From contig FWCC01000313.1 in the NCBI GenBank assembly GCA_900169235.1, forward strand, positions 49,490-113,489: a stretch of DNA of 64,000 bases, in the 5' to 3' direction. Origin of the DNA: Zarea fungicola (lineage: Eukaryota > Ascomycota > Sordariomycetes > Hypocreales > Cordycipitaceae). The notes under the pieces were generated by a model, which saw only the letters and a list, made by a program, of their open reading frames with translations, was not told where the DNA came from and ran no database searches. Shown one piece after another: positions 1 to 9,558 of this stretch. How positions within the stretch are numbered: the first letter of the stretch is position 1; every line of letters begins with the position of its first letter. The translations under genes and the position numbers were made by a program.

Positions 1-60
1 CTCATTGGCAAAGACAACGTTACTCCCGTCTGGGTCACTTTGTGATTTGGATTTGGACAT
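1..60 (-). CDS. Possible 5' end of a gene running off the left edge
   Basis: Reading leftward from an ATG at 58-60, twenty codons stay open to the first base of the window, beginning MSKSKSQSDPDGSNVVF. The composition (Ser/Lys/Asp-rich start, then a hydrophobic stretch) looks like a real protein start, but 20 residues are too few to assign a family. If real, its promoter would lie in 61 to about 500. It could equally be a chance open frame. Confidence 0.35.
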   Translation of the reverse strand, partial: MSKSKSQSDPDGSNVVFANE

Positions 61-2511
61 GTTGCCCCGTCGAGACTCACAGGCGTGCACCAGTCATAAT
101 GACAAGACTGTACATTAGCATTAGAGTTGTGTGCCTGTCGTCCATCACTTGTAATAAAGTCTAAATTCTAATAGTTGGTGGGCTGACCACACACTGAACG
201 TCGGTGGACTGGTCGTGTCTCTGACCACACACTAAAAGGTTGAGAGGCTAATAATATTGAGCAAACATTGGCGCAGCACCGTAGTCCAGATTGGATAAGA
301 TCGCGGCCGCCGCAAAGGTCAACTGTTTAGCCCTCCCGCCCCCTGTCTACAATCTAACCCGAACCTAGCTGTTGCCTTGCCGGATATGTAAATCCATGCA
401 TACCCGCGGATAGCGCAAAGACACACATTAACCAGAATTACCAATGAGAGAAGAAGGAAAGATTTCCTTTCTTTTTTTAGTAGCTTATTCCTAGCGTGGT
501 GGAGCTGAACTACCGGAATTGGAAGCAATGTCCCTAGCTATACATTTCCGGACAAAAGAAAAACGTGTACAGCAATACTGCCCAAGTGATGGACGTCGGT
601 GGCATGTTGTAGACGACCTCGGGCCCATCGGCCGGACCTGCCCGAACCACACAACAAGAGTCTAATGGTCGTTGCATCGTCTATGATTGGCTTACATCCC
701 AAGAGAAGGCCAAGGTGAGTAATGAAAATTTTGGGAGGGAGATTAATCCCTTTGTTTCTTGTCGTTTCTTGCGTTTCTCCGAATTGACCGAAAGGTTGCG
801 ACGGCCGGCCCTTCAGCCTCGGTCGGTGAGGCCGAATGAGAATCCCATCAACACGCCACAAGCACTACATGCAATAGTTTGTCGGGGCGTTTTCGGTTGG
901 GGTTAAACTCCCAATCTCACTCTAATTGGTCCCTTTACGTATCTGCATTTACCTCCCAAATGACTTGCGAATTCACCATTAATCTTTTGGGGGTTATGAC
1001 GACAATAAAGTCCTTTCCGTCTTTGCATTGTCACCCCCAACGTGCATCAAATCGTCCCAAGGTGGTGCATACAAACCCACAAAATGTCGACAGGCATTGC
1101 TGGTAATACTGCAGGATCGAAAAATCCGTTTTTAGCCTTGTCGTTAGCCACTAACCTTGACCTTGTCGAGCCCTGTCCAGCTGGTCAAGGATCAGCAACA
1201 CTGCCCAGCACCAATCAGCTACTAGAACGGGCTTGAGGCTTCATTATGATGTGCGGGACAAGGCTGAAAAAAATAGTTTCAATAGCCTATAGGGATTTTG
1301 ACTCCATACTGCAAAATCCATACTTTCCACATCTCGCTCAGTCTCTTCCTCCCCACGCGACGCCATGTCCCCTTCTTTGCAGGATATCCGTGCCAATGTG
1401 GCTTACGTTTGGTCCGATAGTGGTGTTGGACAATGTCCCTGACCGGTTCTTGGTGATACAAGTCGAAAATTCGGCCCCCTTGCAGACTGCAGGCCTGTGA
1501 TGTCACCGCATCTACTTTTTTTTAAAACATTTTTTCCAAAACCCAATTACTTGGCTGTAGTACTTTTTACAATAACTTTTTTCATACAAAGTTGGGCTGT
1601 TAACAGGTCTATCGGCCATTGACGCTAGGTTCGTCCGCGGAACCAATCCCCTGGATAACGAATCGGCTCTAGTTTGAACGGCATAACATGGGATTAATAA
1701 GGAAATCCCGAGATAAGTCTGCCACTAACCGTCAAAAGAAAGAGAAGCGAGCCACAGTAACCAGAAGCTAGGGGCGTGTGCGCAAGTGTAGGCGCACGCC
1801 CCGGCTTATACTAATACTGCCATGTGGAACTGAGAGACGCTGCCCGTCTAGCCAATGGTGAGTCTGCATGTGCTCACTCAATGCATTTCGCCATATTTAT
1901 TTATTTTTTCTTGGCTGCGTGCCCATCATTTTTGGACCCTGAAGTACAAGAAGAAAAATAAAACGTCATTCTTTTAAAATCGGAATCGCCCTAATGATCC
2001 TTGTCCCGGCCAATGGTCCGTACCCGGCAACGGCCTCCCCCGTCCAAGCCCTGTTGTTCCTCACCACCCACACCCTTGTGAACAGCAGACCACACCTCTA
2101 GGTTCTTGACTCTGACCTATAAAGCGGAGCAGCGGTTCATCGGGTGTGCAACTGTTTATCAAGGGCTGATGCGCCACCTCGACGCTTCTCCTCGTAACTG
2201 GCTCTCCGTCTTTGCTTGGATCACTGTGAATATCAAACCTCAGCTTCCTTTCTGCGTCTTCTCCTTGGCTGAGAACTTGTCTCACCCGCAGGGGACTGCA
2301 CATGCATAGAGTTCCACCATGCCAATCCTTTTAGTTTGGCTCGCCTCGTCTCTTTACATCATATAATGCACGCTGCCTCCTCGAATTTCTTTGCTCAATC
2401 TCAAAGCAAACAATAAGGCATCATCAATCTACCCAGACATTCTCCCAGACATTCTCCTCTTGTGGCCCATACGCATCCCTCAACATACCAAATACGTCAA
2501 AGCGTTTCATA
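61..2511. other. Intergenic, no convincing gene
   Basis: Only short overlapping open frames of low plausibility occur here on both strands. The 12-mer tgaccacacact occurs twice between about 180 and 235. AT-rich patches lie at about 1510-1590 and 1890-1980. The last few hundred bases (2100-2511), including a TATAAAG at about 2119 and a TATAATG at about 2362, are the likely promoter and 5' leader of the gene starting at 2512. I see no RNA gene or transposon. Confidence 0.5.
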
Positions 2512-3384
2512 TGAATAGCTACCAGGCTCTCGTCCCGCCTTCTTTGACCGGGTCCGACTGGCCTCATCTACCGTGCTCAAACTTGGATGATAATCTGCTA
2601 GACATGGGCGATTGTACGTTGGATAATCCCAATCTGGCTCGGGTAGAATTGTTGCGCACCGACACTAACTCGCATTTGTCCACAGTAGACGAACACCGCA
2701 TTGCGCGCATCGCAGAGGTTCTCGCCGACTTTCGCAACCTCCAGCACACAATTGCCGCGACAAACATCAGTGCCCCATCCCAAGCAGAACACTTCACTCC
2801 AGCCTGGACCCTGCTTCGCCAATGCGCCGCAGATGGGCAGTACATTCTGGATCGTGCCGCCGACTTGTCCTTTCCTGTCGGGCAAAACGACCAAGAGCAG
2901 CGAAAGCTTGAGCTCCTAGAGTGCGTCGCCACTCCCTACACATGTCAGGCTTAATTGGCCAGCTAATAGGTTTCATCACTGTTTTTAGAGTCCTGCTGGA
3001 CGCCTACGCTCGTCGGCATGAAGCCCAAAAGATTTACATGAGACAGATAGCAGCCCAGCGATGTATCCTGGCGCGCAGGCAGGTTCTTGATGCAACGGGC
3101 AGCCCGAATCCTTCGAATGAGCAACAGCTATATGCGTGTAATGTCCAGATGCAGCAGGTTAGTGTTCCCGTTCTTTGCGGCGTCGTCGCGTCAGTGCACA
3201 AGGACACAAAGGAGGGGAAACGTAAAGCATGTGCCCAGCGAGCTAACCAGCGCAGGAACTGCAACAAATTACCGACGAGTACGTCTACGTAGATTTGCTC
3301 AGCAATGATCAAAGCCTCGGCCGCTGGACGGCAGAAGACCCGGGTCTTTACGATATTATTAGTTGGCTGCACACCCGCTCGTAG
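2512..3384 (+). CDS. Hypothetical protein, three exons, helical, function unknown
   Basis: Proposed exons are 2512-2920, 2989-3157 and 3256-3384, giving 235 residues. The introns start GTGCGT and GTTAGT and end TTTTTAG and GCGCAG, and joining them keeps one frame to the stop at 3382-3384. The product begins MNSYQALVPPSL and carries a mainly helical middle (about residues 60-165, with ARIAEVLADFRNLQHTI and VLLDAYARRHEAQKIYM). It ends in an acidic, aromatic tail (DEYVYVDLLSNDQS... ISWLHTRS). There is no signal peptide, membrane segment or catalytic motif that I recognise, and no zinc cluster. The frame is open upstream to another ATG at 2391; I chose 2512 because the residues between look non-coding. 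It could be a remnant or relative of a fungal regulator lacking its DNA-binding part, but that is a guess. Confidence 0.55.
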
Positions 3385-4016
3385 GGATCAGACCAGCAAG
3401 GGAGGCATCAGTCGTCCCACGATATCCTTGCGGGGCAGAAAACGGACAAAAGAGCCACATTGTTGTTGTACGCGGGAGAATGTGTCCACGCATTGGCACT
3501 TTGCGTTGAACCACCTTTGTTGAGCCACACCCTCTACGGCCGCATCCGAAAATTCTAGCCAAACGCTTGCTGGGCGGCATGTACGAACGCAGGGAAGCAT
3601 GTACGAACGCAGGGAAGCATGTACAAACGCAGGGAAGCGTGACGGAATGATTCCACAATGCATCTCACCACAGGTGACGGAGGTGCCGGAAAATATGCAG
3701 TAAATGAAGACCAGCAGCATTAGCGCAGTTAATGGGAGGGGCTGTGTTAGGTTTCAAGGCGGAGTCGCATTATGGGTTTTTGATAAATATTTTCGCCGCA
3801 TGGCCTGGAGCCGCGAGTTGATTATTCATTTTAATTAGCATTTCTTTCTTGGGTATGGTCTACTACCCTAGTTTACAGTATGCATGCATTTCGTAGATGG
3901 CGTGGCGTTTGTTTGAGAATCATGGCAAGAAAATCCTCACTAAATGCTTCAATGAGACAAGTTAACCCCGCTTATGTTTTGCTACTAAATGCTTCAATGA
4001 GACGAGTTAACCCCGC
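3385..4016. other. Intergenic with two tandem repeats
   Basis: This stretch separates the convergent 3' ends of the hypothetical gene and the TMEM234-like gene. It carries a three-copy 20-bp tandem repeat at 3577-3636 and most of a two-copy 45-bp repeat at 3939-4028, both listed separately. No gene is seen. Confidence 0.6.
3577..3636. repeat. 20-bp tandem repeat, three copies
   Basis: The unit gcatgtacgaacgcagggaa occurs three times without spacers at 3577-3596, 3597-3616 and 3617-3636; the third copy differs by one base (g to a). It lies in non-coding sequence. This is a minisatellite; there are no spacers, so it is not a CRISPR. Confidence 0.95.
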
Positions 4017-4028
4017 TTAGGTCTTGCT
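3939..4028. repeat. 45-bp direct tandem duplication over a gene end
   Basis: Two adjacent 45-bp copies, 3939-3983 and 3984-4028, start actaaatgcttcaatgagac and differ at only a few positions. The second copy contains the last codons and TAA stop of the minus-strand TMEM234-like gene (stop at 4017-4019). The first copy carries a slightly diverged version of the same end. Confidence 0.9.
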
Positions 4029-4719
4029 GTAGACACACAAGGCAATGCCCACCAGAGAGAGAAGCATTCCAGCGCCAGTATCTATGGCCGTTATTAGCAT
4101 TGCCTTTGCCCAAGTCGCGGCATTGTAGATTTGGGATTTGCATACCACGGCTTATGACTTTGCCTTCCACAAGCCATTCTCCAATGACTGTAAAAAGAAA
4201 CGCCATTGTGTTTACAATAGGCACTGTGAGGCTCAGCTCTGCAGGGAGTTGGATGTGTTAGCGCAAGCATGGGCAGGGGTAGACAAGAAGTCGAGTTTGG
4301 CATGTATTGGCCTTGGGGTGAATAGCAGACTGGAAGCAAGCCAGATACCCGGCCTTATTGCCGGCAGATCAATATGCACGCCACATGTCGGCAGCACAGA
4401 ATGCGCAGCTTGGAAACATACCGGCTTGTCCAATAAGCAGAAAGAACCACACACTGCCAGTCAGATTCAGCAGCAGCGGCACTGCATAGTGTGGGTTCCG
4501 CAACAGATCAACGACGGAGAAGAAGGCTCCGTACAGCTTAGAGCGAAGCCAGCTCGCCTTCACGGCAGGGCTGTCGAGAATCTTGTGCGTCGGTGGCTTG
4601 TGCGACTGGGCTGCTCGTCGGATGAAAGGGGTTGTGCCACCCCAGGCGATGCCTACCAGCAGGAAGCTGAGGATATAGTTGAAAATAGGGGGCTTCTCTT
4701 GACCAGCAAGGTCTTCCAT
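4017..4719 (-). CDS. TMEM234-like small multi-pass membrane protein
   Basis: Exons on the minus strand are 4719-4422, 4238-4146 and 4081-4017, giving 151 residues. The introns begin GTATG and GTATGC and end CTGCAG and CCATAG. The protein has about four hydrophobic segments. It matches the TMEM234 family in the features I recall: an N-terminal helix with LLVGIAWGGTTPFIRR, a middle segment PLLLNLTGSVWFFLLIGQAE, then LSLTVPIVNTMAFLFTVIGEW, and a last helix ending LVGIALCVYSKT. The length fits the family (about 140-165 residues). TMEM234 proteins resemble half of a drug/metabolite-type transporter; their biochemical role is not established. The start at 4719 gives an N-terminus MEDLAGQEKPP just before the first helix. 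An antisense open frame (4138-4947) is judged a shadow. Confidence 0.85.
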
Positions 4720-6403
4720 CTCCGCTTATTGGGGGTAATGAAATTGGATCCGAGTGTATTTGATATTGTTGAAAGAGATGGCTGGCAGTACGGGAAGACA
4801 AGGGCCCAGAACAGTTCAGAACGGTTTCATTGGCAACAATCACGACACGGAGGTATGAGCAGACTGAAATGGTTCTGCGCCAATGAGAAGAGCCTTGCAC
4901 GCCGGGCAGTGGTCAAAGTGGATGGCGGCGTGTATGTTGTGAGGTAAAACCAGATGAAGATGTCGTCAGAGGGCTTCAGGGGATTGGGTTGCCCCGCTTT
5001 TGAAAGGACGAACAAGGCAAGGCGTGATGCCCCGAATGGGAATAAAGCGGGTATTCAGGCAGCCTCGCGCACTGATCATGAGCCAATCACGATCAAGAAC
5101 TGCAACTTGGAGGTGCCTACATACTTTCGCCTTTGTCTCGGTCAACTGGCGCATTGATACTTGGGACATGTTCTGCGAGTGGTTGGGGGGGGGGGGGGGT
5201 TCGATATAAACAGAGGATAGGAGAGGAACCTGGGAGATCTTAAAAGTTCATTCTTGATCCAGGTTTATCCCCACCTGTATTTTTGCGCTTTTCTACGAAT
5301 TGCTCTCCGCTCGTCCTGGAGCCATTGCTGACAGGCGGGCCTGCGACATCCAAGCCCCAGCATTGGATGAATGAATTTAGAGGAAGCAACATGCTCTAAA
5401 ACTCATAAAATATCGATTTAAACTGGTAATTTAATGGAGATGCACCTTACTACAACCCGTGCTCTACTAATTAGCCTTGGGATCCGAACAGGGCGGTCTA
5501 CGCTCAGCCGGGCTCTCACGTTACAACTGCCGGTGTTGGAAAATGAACAGAAGAGTTGAAAAGTCAACTAAATATAGGGCAAGATGGTATCTAGGGGTGG
5601 TGTTATACGAATACATTATAGCAGCCATGTCCGACGCCGGCAACCGCTCCGCCAGATGTCTATTCATGACACAGCTCGTATTGAATTTCTACGGGTAATC
5701 TTTGCATCCCCACCGTTCTCATTGATCGAATCATGGTTGGATTATTCAAGGCATCATTTGCCGCAATTACATATCTGCAACGCACCTCCCAGTAGCCACA
5801 TGTACCAAGATCGGCAGGCCGTATCTTATCCTTGGCATTTCTGCTCTTTGAGAGGAGTATCCCGACATGCCTCTTTAACAGAGATGCAGATTCCAACACT
5901 GGTGATGTCAATAAAGCGGCTAATAGGAGCTGAAGCAACAACTGCTAGTTCTGCGCGACTTATAACAGCCGCAATATTGAATAAGCTACCCATGATGCAC
6001 AGGTCATTAGTTATGACGAAATCTTGTCTGGTGCAAGACCCTACCTTGAATTTCACGCTGAGCATTCCTTCACTACTGGTGTTTCAACAAAAAGTTCCCA
6101 GTGGCCATTAATGCTGCCAAGCTACCACCGGTCTGGTCATTCAAAACACAACGAGCACTTTGTCGGACGAGCCTTGGCAAGTAAAAACAGATCATTACCT
6201 CCGGCAAGCCTCTTGATCAACGCCCTGCGCTGAGTCGTGTTGGTGCTTCATCTAGAAACTAGAAGGGTAACTGTCACAGGCCGTGGACAAATTGCCCAAC
6301 CAGCCTCTGCCATACTCACAACATGGATGCTAGTTCATTGATATTGTATTACACAGGTTTAATGGCGACTAAAGCATGGGACACTAGACTGTATTACTTG
6401 TGT
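4720..6403. other. Intergenic, no convincing gene; G15 tract
   Basis: The first few hundred bases are the likely promoter of the TMEM234-like gene. A run of 15 G residues lies at 5185-5199. Between about 5580 and 6110 both strands carry open frames of 80-175 codons. None shows a recognisable domain or a splice pattern joining it to another, so I do not call a gene. An old degenerate element is possible but unsupported. Confidence 0.45.
5185..5199 (+). repeat. Poly-G tract (15 G)
   Basis: An uninterrupted run of 15 G bases in non-coding DNA, followed by ttcgatataaa. Such tracts slip during replication and sequencing, so the exact length is uncertain. Confidence 0.85.
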
Positions 6404-7414
6404 TTAGTCCTTCTCGGCAATAGCCTGTAAACGGTCATCAATCTCATCTTCGGTCAACATGCGGAAACCCGGATCCGTGCCCTCTTTCCCATCAGCACGG
6501 GGACCACCAACGATGCCAATCTCAATCTCGCCCTTTTTGAAATCCATACTCAACACTGTGCCCAGAGTAGTAATGGCCAGCTCCACAACCTCCTCCCAAG
6601 ACCCATCAGCGCACTCCTTGTTGCGCAGCTTCTTCTCAAGGTGGTTAAGAGCCTCCTGCTGCTTGGGGCCGGCGGCAGTACCCTTGTATCCGATATAGTA
6701 TCCTGCGGGGTCGCACTTGAACAGCTGTGGACCGTACTCGGAATCTAGAGAGATGATTGTAGTAGCGACACCGTATGGTCTCATATAGGCCTGGGCGTCT
6801 TGTTAGATAGTGGCTTAATCTTCCGGCTTCTGATACATACTCGTTGCGTATAGACCTGGCTGATGTTGGCGAGACGCTTTGCGAGCGCATCGGCGGGCAT
6901 CTCGTACCCATACTTGTATCGGAACTCGGCGGCCTCACCCTGCGCTCTTTGCGCAAAGGCTCTGGCGTCGGCAATGGAGCCGGTGATGACACAGCCGACG
7001 GAGGGGGAGATTTTGAAGATGTGGGAGACGGAAGCAGGGTCAATCAGCTTATCCTGCAAAGCTTGTCAGTGTGAACCCAGATCAGAGGACAGTATTAAGC
7101 CGTACGGGAACCTTTTTTTGCGACAGAACCACGGCGCAATCTTTTCCGCGGATGCCTACAGACATGATGTTTGCTGCTGTAATTGCCTTGAAAGCGTACT
7201 CTGTTGTTCTGTCAGTTCGCAGTGCCATCGGGTGGATTTCAAGGGTTGGCGCCTTGCCGGGGGTATTATATTCGTTCGGACATACCGACTTGATAGAGAC
7301 GGCCATTGTCGGCAAAGATGGTAATGTGTCTGTCGTATGCGCTGGCTACATGGAAAATCAGCATGCGAAACGAGATCAAAGCTCCTCAAGCGATCAGTGC
7401 AGCATACCAGACAT
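6404..7414 (-). CDS. SCL1: 20S proteasome subunit alpha-1 (PSMA6/SCL1)
   Basis: Five exons on the minus strand: 7414-7408, 7345-7286, 7200-7106, 7053-6841 and 6790-6404, giving 253 residues, the usual length for this subunit. The first coding exon is only 7 nt (ATGTCTG). The protein starts [20 protein letters not shown] and continues with [19 protein letters not shown], then QKKVPDKLIDP. The motif [20 protein letters not shown] is followed by [22 protein letters not shown], and the protein ends RLQAIAEKD. These are signatures of the alpha-1 (PSMA6) branch rather than other alpha subunits. It forms part of the outer alpha ring of the 20S core, with the N-terminal tail contributing to the gate. 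Alpha subunits have no catalytic threonine. It is divergent from the WKF-domain gene across a 656-bp shared upstream region. Confidence 0.96.
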
Positions 7415-8070
7415 TGTGCTGAATTGTTGGCCCTAGACTGGGCAATTTCAACTATATGTAGTTTTTCAGTGAAATGCAATAGCTACTCCGATGATGATGG
7501 TCAGGTGAAGCGTTGCGGTGTTGGGGTGGTTCAGTCGCAGTAATGAGGCTCAACGGACGCGTTGGCACAAGCTTGCCTGGAATCCGTAACGCAACCATGG
7601 AGCTCTGCAGCTGCTGGCTGGTTGCCTGAGATTGCGTTAACGCCTGAGGCAGCAACATTGGTTTACCTACCTGACGTTGCTTTGCACTAAGACCACCACA
7701 GCTTGCAGGGTTCCAAGGGATGGGGCAGCTACGTCCTTTCTGTCACTGGAGAGGCTGGCATATTTTTCGATTGGGCAGCATCTTCAGCAGACACCAGAAA
7801 CCTGGCATTGCTGCAGGCTCTGTATCATTGCGGGTTCAACCGATGCCTTGGCCATTTCCGACGCCGACTTACAATTATTATTCTTTATTTCCAAGTACAA
7901 GCCAGCCGTATCTGTTGCCCAACCTGACGACCCCCGCTAGCGCAAACCCGCGCTCCAGAAAAAAAACCATTGCAGAAAACGCAGAGGCGTTTGCTCTCTG
8001 CACGCGGCCACCCCAAAAACATCAAAAACGGAGGAATTAGTTGCACTGAAGGATTTTCCTTTGTAGCACA
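7415..8070. promoter_or_regulatory. Shared upstream region of SCL1 and the WKF-domain gene
   Basis: This 656-bp stretch separates the divergent ATGs at 7414 and 8071 and so should hold both promoters. I see no TATA box at a convincing place. The final part (about 7930-8070) is purine-rich and probably transcribed leader of the WKF-domain gene. I could not recognise a proteasome-associated control element by eye. Confidence 0.5.
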
Positions 8071-9339
8071 ATGAGCGGCTCGACAGGCGAAACCCCGCCA
8101 ACGCCGGCATGGAAGAAGTTGGGCCTCAAGCTTAAGCACTCTAAGGCAGATGAGGCGGCAAATGGGCCCCCGGCCGTTGGGCAGCCAGGCCGTGCCCAGC
8201 AGGGCAGTGGCATGCAGGGCAAGAGAAAAATGCACGCAGGCGGTGCTGTGTCAGATTATTCCTCTCCTGTGTCTGCGAAGAAACCTCGCAGAGACCTCGA
8301 CCGATCATCAACAGGAGATGCCACGCCTCAGCTCAAGAAAAAGAAGTCAGTCGCTTTCGCCGACACGCCTAGCAACAAGACTGCCGCCCCAGGCTCGACC
8401 ACGGCGAGAAAAACGCCTGCGAAACCCCTCCCCAACAAAAACAACAAGACAAAGAGCCCGACACCAAAGAAACAAAAAAGGGCGCAGCCCACTGCCGACA
8501 CCAAGCCGGCGCTGGAGTATCTGAGGCACTGGGTGTCGTCTCGCGACAGCTGGAAGTTTAACAAGAACCACCAGTCGACCCTCATCAAGGCCGTTTTCGA
8601 GAGTGGCCTGCCGCCAGCCGACATTGGCTCCTTTTACGATTACATAGATGACATCAAGGGTGCTGTCAGGATGAGACTGCGAGAGACAGCACTGGCGATT
8701 CGCCTCAAGGACAGGACAGATCGTGCTGCTGGGTTCCCAGACAACACCGCTGATGCGGAGGGCAAGCAGGAGATTTACGAGGCGGCCATTGCCGGCTTCC
8801 TCGAAGCACAGGAAAAAGTAGCCAGCAAGAAGAGGACCTTTGCAGAAATCGACTACGTTACGACGTCGCAGGACGCTGATGTCATTATCCGCCGGCTTGT
8901 GAAGCGCATGCGTGCGGAAATGGTCATTGCGACGCTCTCCGACGGTGACGAGACTGATGTCAGCACTACAAGCACCCGTATGGAACCCAGGGCCGCCAAA
9001 ACTAGTCTTGACAACACTGCTGCCAACAAGATCAAGACGAATGGGCTGACGGGCAAGCGTCGCCGCAAGATGCGTACCAACATGGAGGACAGTGATGGCA
9101 GTAGCGACAGCAGCAGCAGCAGTGACAGCGACAGCGACGACTCCGACTCGGATTCAGATACGAGCAGCAGCGGAAGTGACAGCAGCTCCGCGGATGAGGC
9201 TGACGATGACGAGAACATGGACAATGACTCTTCGAGCAGCTCGTCGTCATCGTCCGATGATGATTCCGATGACGAGGATTCGGACTCGGACGACGAAGCG
9301 ACCGTTTCATCAAGCAAAGGTGAAAAGGCATCAAAGTAG
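8071..9339 (+). CDS. WKF-domain protein (C7orf50-like) with Ser/Asp-rich tail
   Basis: A single uninterrupted frame of 422 residues. The N-terminal third is basic and low complexity with several Lys/Arg clusters (for example KKPRRD, KKKKS, PKKQKR) that could act as nuclear or nucleolar signals. At about residues 147-210 is a compact domain with EYLRHWVSSRDSWKFNKNHQ and, further on, FYDYIDDIKGAVRMRLRE. The WKF triplet at residues 161-163 and this context match the WKF domain of human C7orf50-type proteins, which are nucleolar and linked to ribosome biogenesis. The C-terminal 80 residues are a nearly pure Ser/Asp/Glu tract, a likely casein kinase 2 target region. The ATG follows a short leader (tagcacaATGAGC). 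Antisense Ser- and Cys-rich frames over the tail are shadows. Confidence 0.8.
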   Translation: MSGSTGETPPTPAWKKLGLKLKHSKADEAANGPPAVGQPGRAQQGSGMQGKRKMHAGGAVSDYSSPVSAKKPRRDLDRSSTGDATPQLKKKKSVAFADTPSNKTAAPGSTTARKTPAKPLPNKNNKTKSPTPKKQKRAQPTADTKPALEYLRHWVSSRDSWKFNKNHQSTLIKAVFESGLPPADIGSFYDYIDDIKGAVRMRLRETALAIRLKDRTDRAAGFPDNTADAEGKQEIYEAAIAGFLEAQEKVASKKRTFAEIDYVTTSQDADVIIRRLVKRMRAEMVIATLSDGDETDVSTTSTRMEPRAAKTSLDNTAANKIKTNGLTGKRRRKMRTNMEDSDGSSDSSSSSDSDSDDSDSDSDTSSSGSDSSSADEADDDENMDNDSSSSSSSSSDDDSDDEDSDSDDEATVSSSKGEKASK

Positions 9340-9558
9340 ACTTGGGACGGACAAATGTATTTCATATGGACTGGAAAAGTTGGTTTGGTATATTGTTTTA
9401 CTCCTTTTTTCTTAGCAAAGGATAGATGACATTTAGACGGGCATTATATATGTACATGGTCACTCCATATAATTGATACAGATAGAATCCATTACCCTAG
9501 GGGCTCAAACATCCTTTTAGGCCCCATTTCTATTTACCCATGCGTGACCGTTTTTGCT

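Noticed and set aside
3577..3636. Repeat array considered as CRISPR
   Set aside because: Units are directly adjacent without spacers, and the genome is a fungal nuclear one.
4138..4947. 269-codon open frame on the plus strand
   Set aside because: It is antisense to the spliced TMEM234-like gene, whose exons match a family; this frame has no recognisable domain.
5584..6111. 175-codon plus-strand frame and overlapping minus-strand frames of 79-93 codons
   Set aside because: No known domain, no convincing start context and no splice joins; coding evidence is too weak on either strand.
8853..9365. 170-codon Ser/Leu-rich frame on the minus strand
   Set aside because: It is the antisense of the Ser/Asp-rich tail of the WKF-domain protein; the composition is a by-product of GAC/AGC codons.
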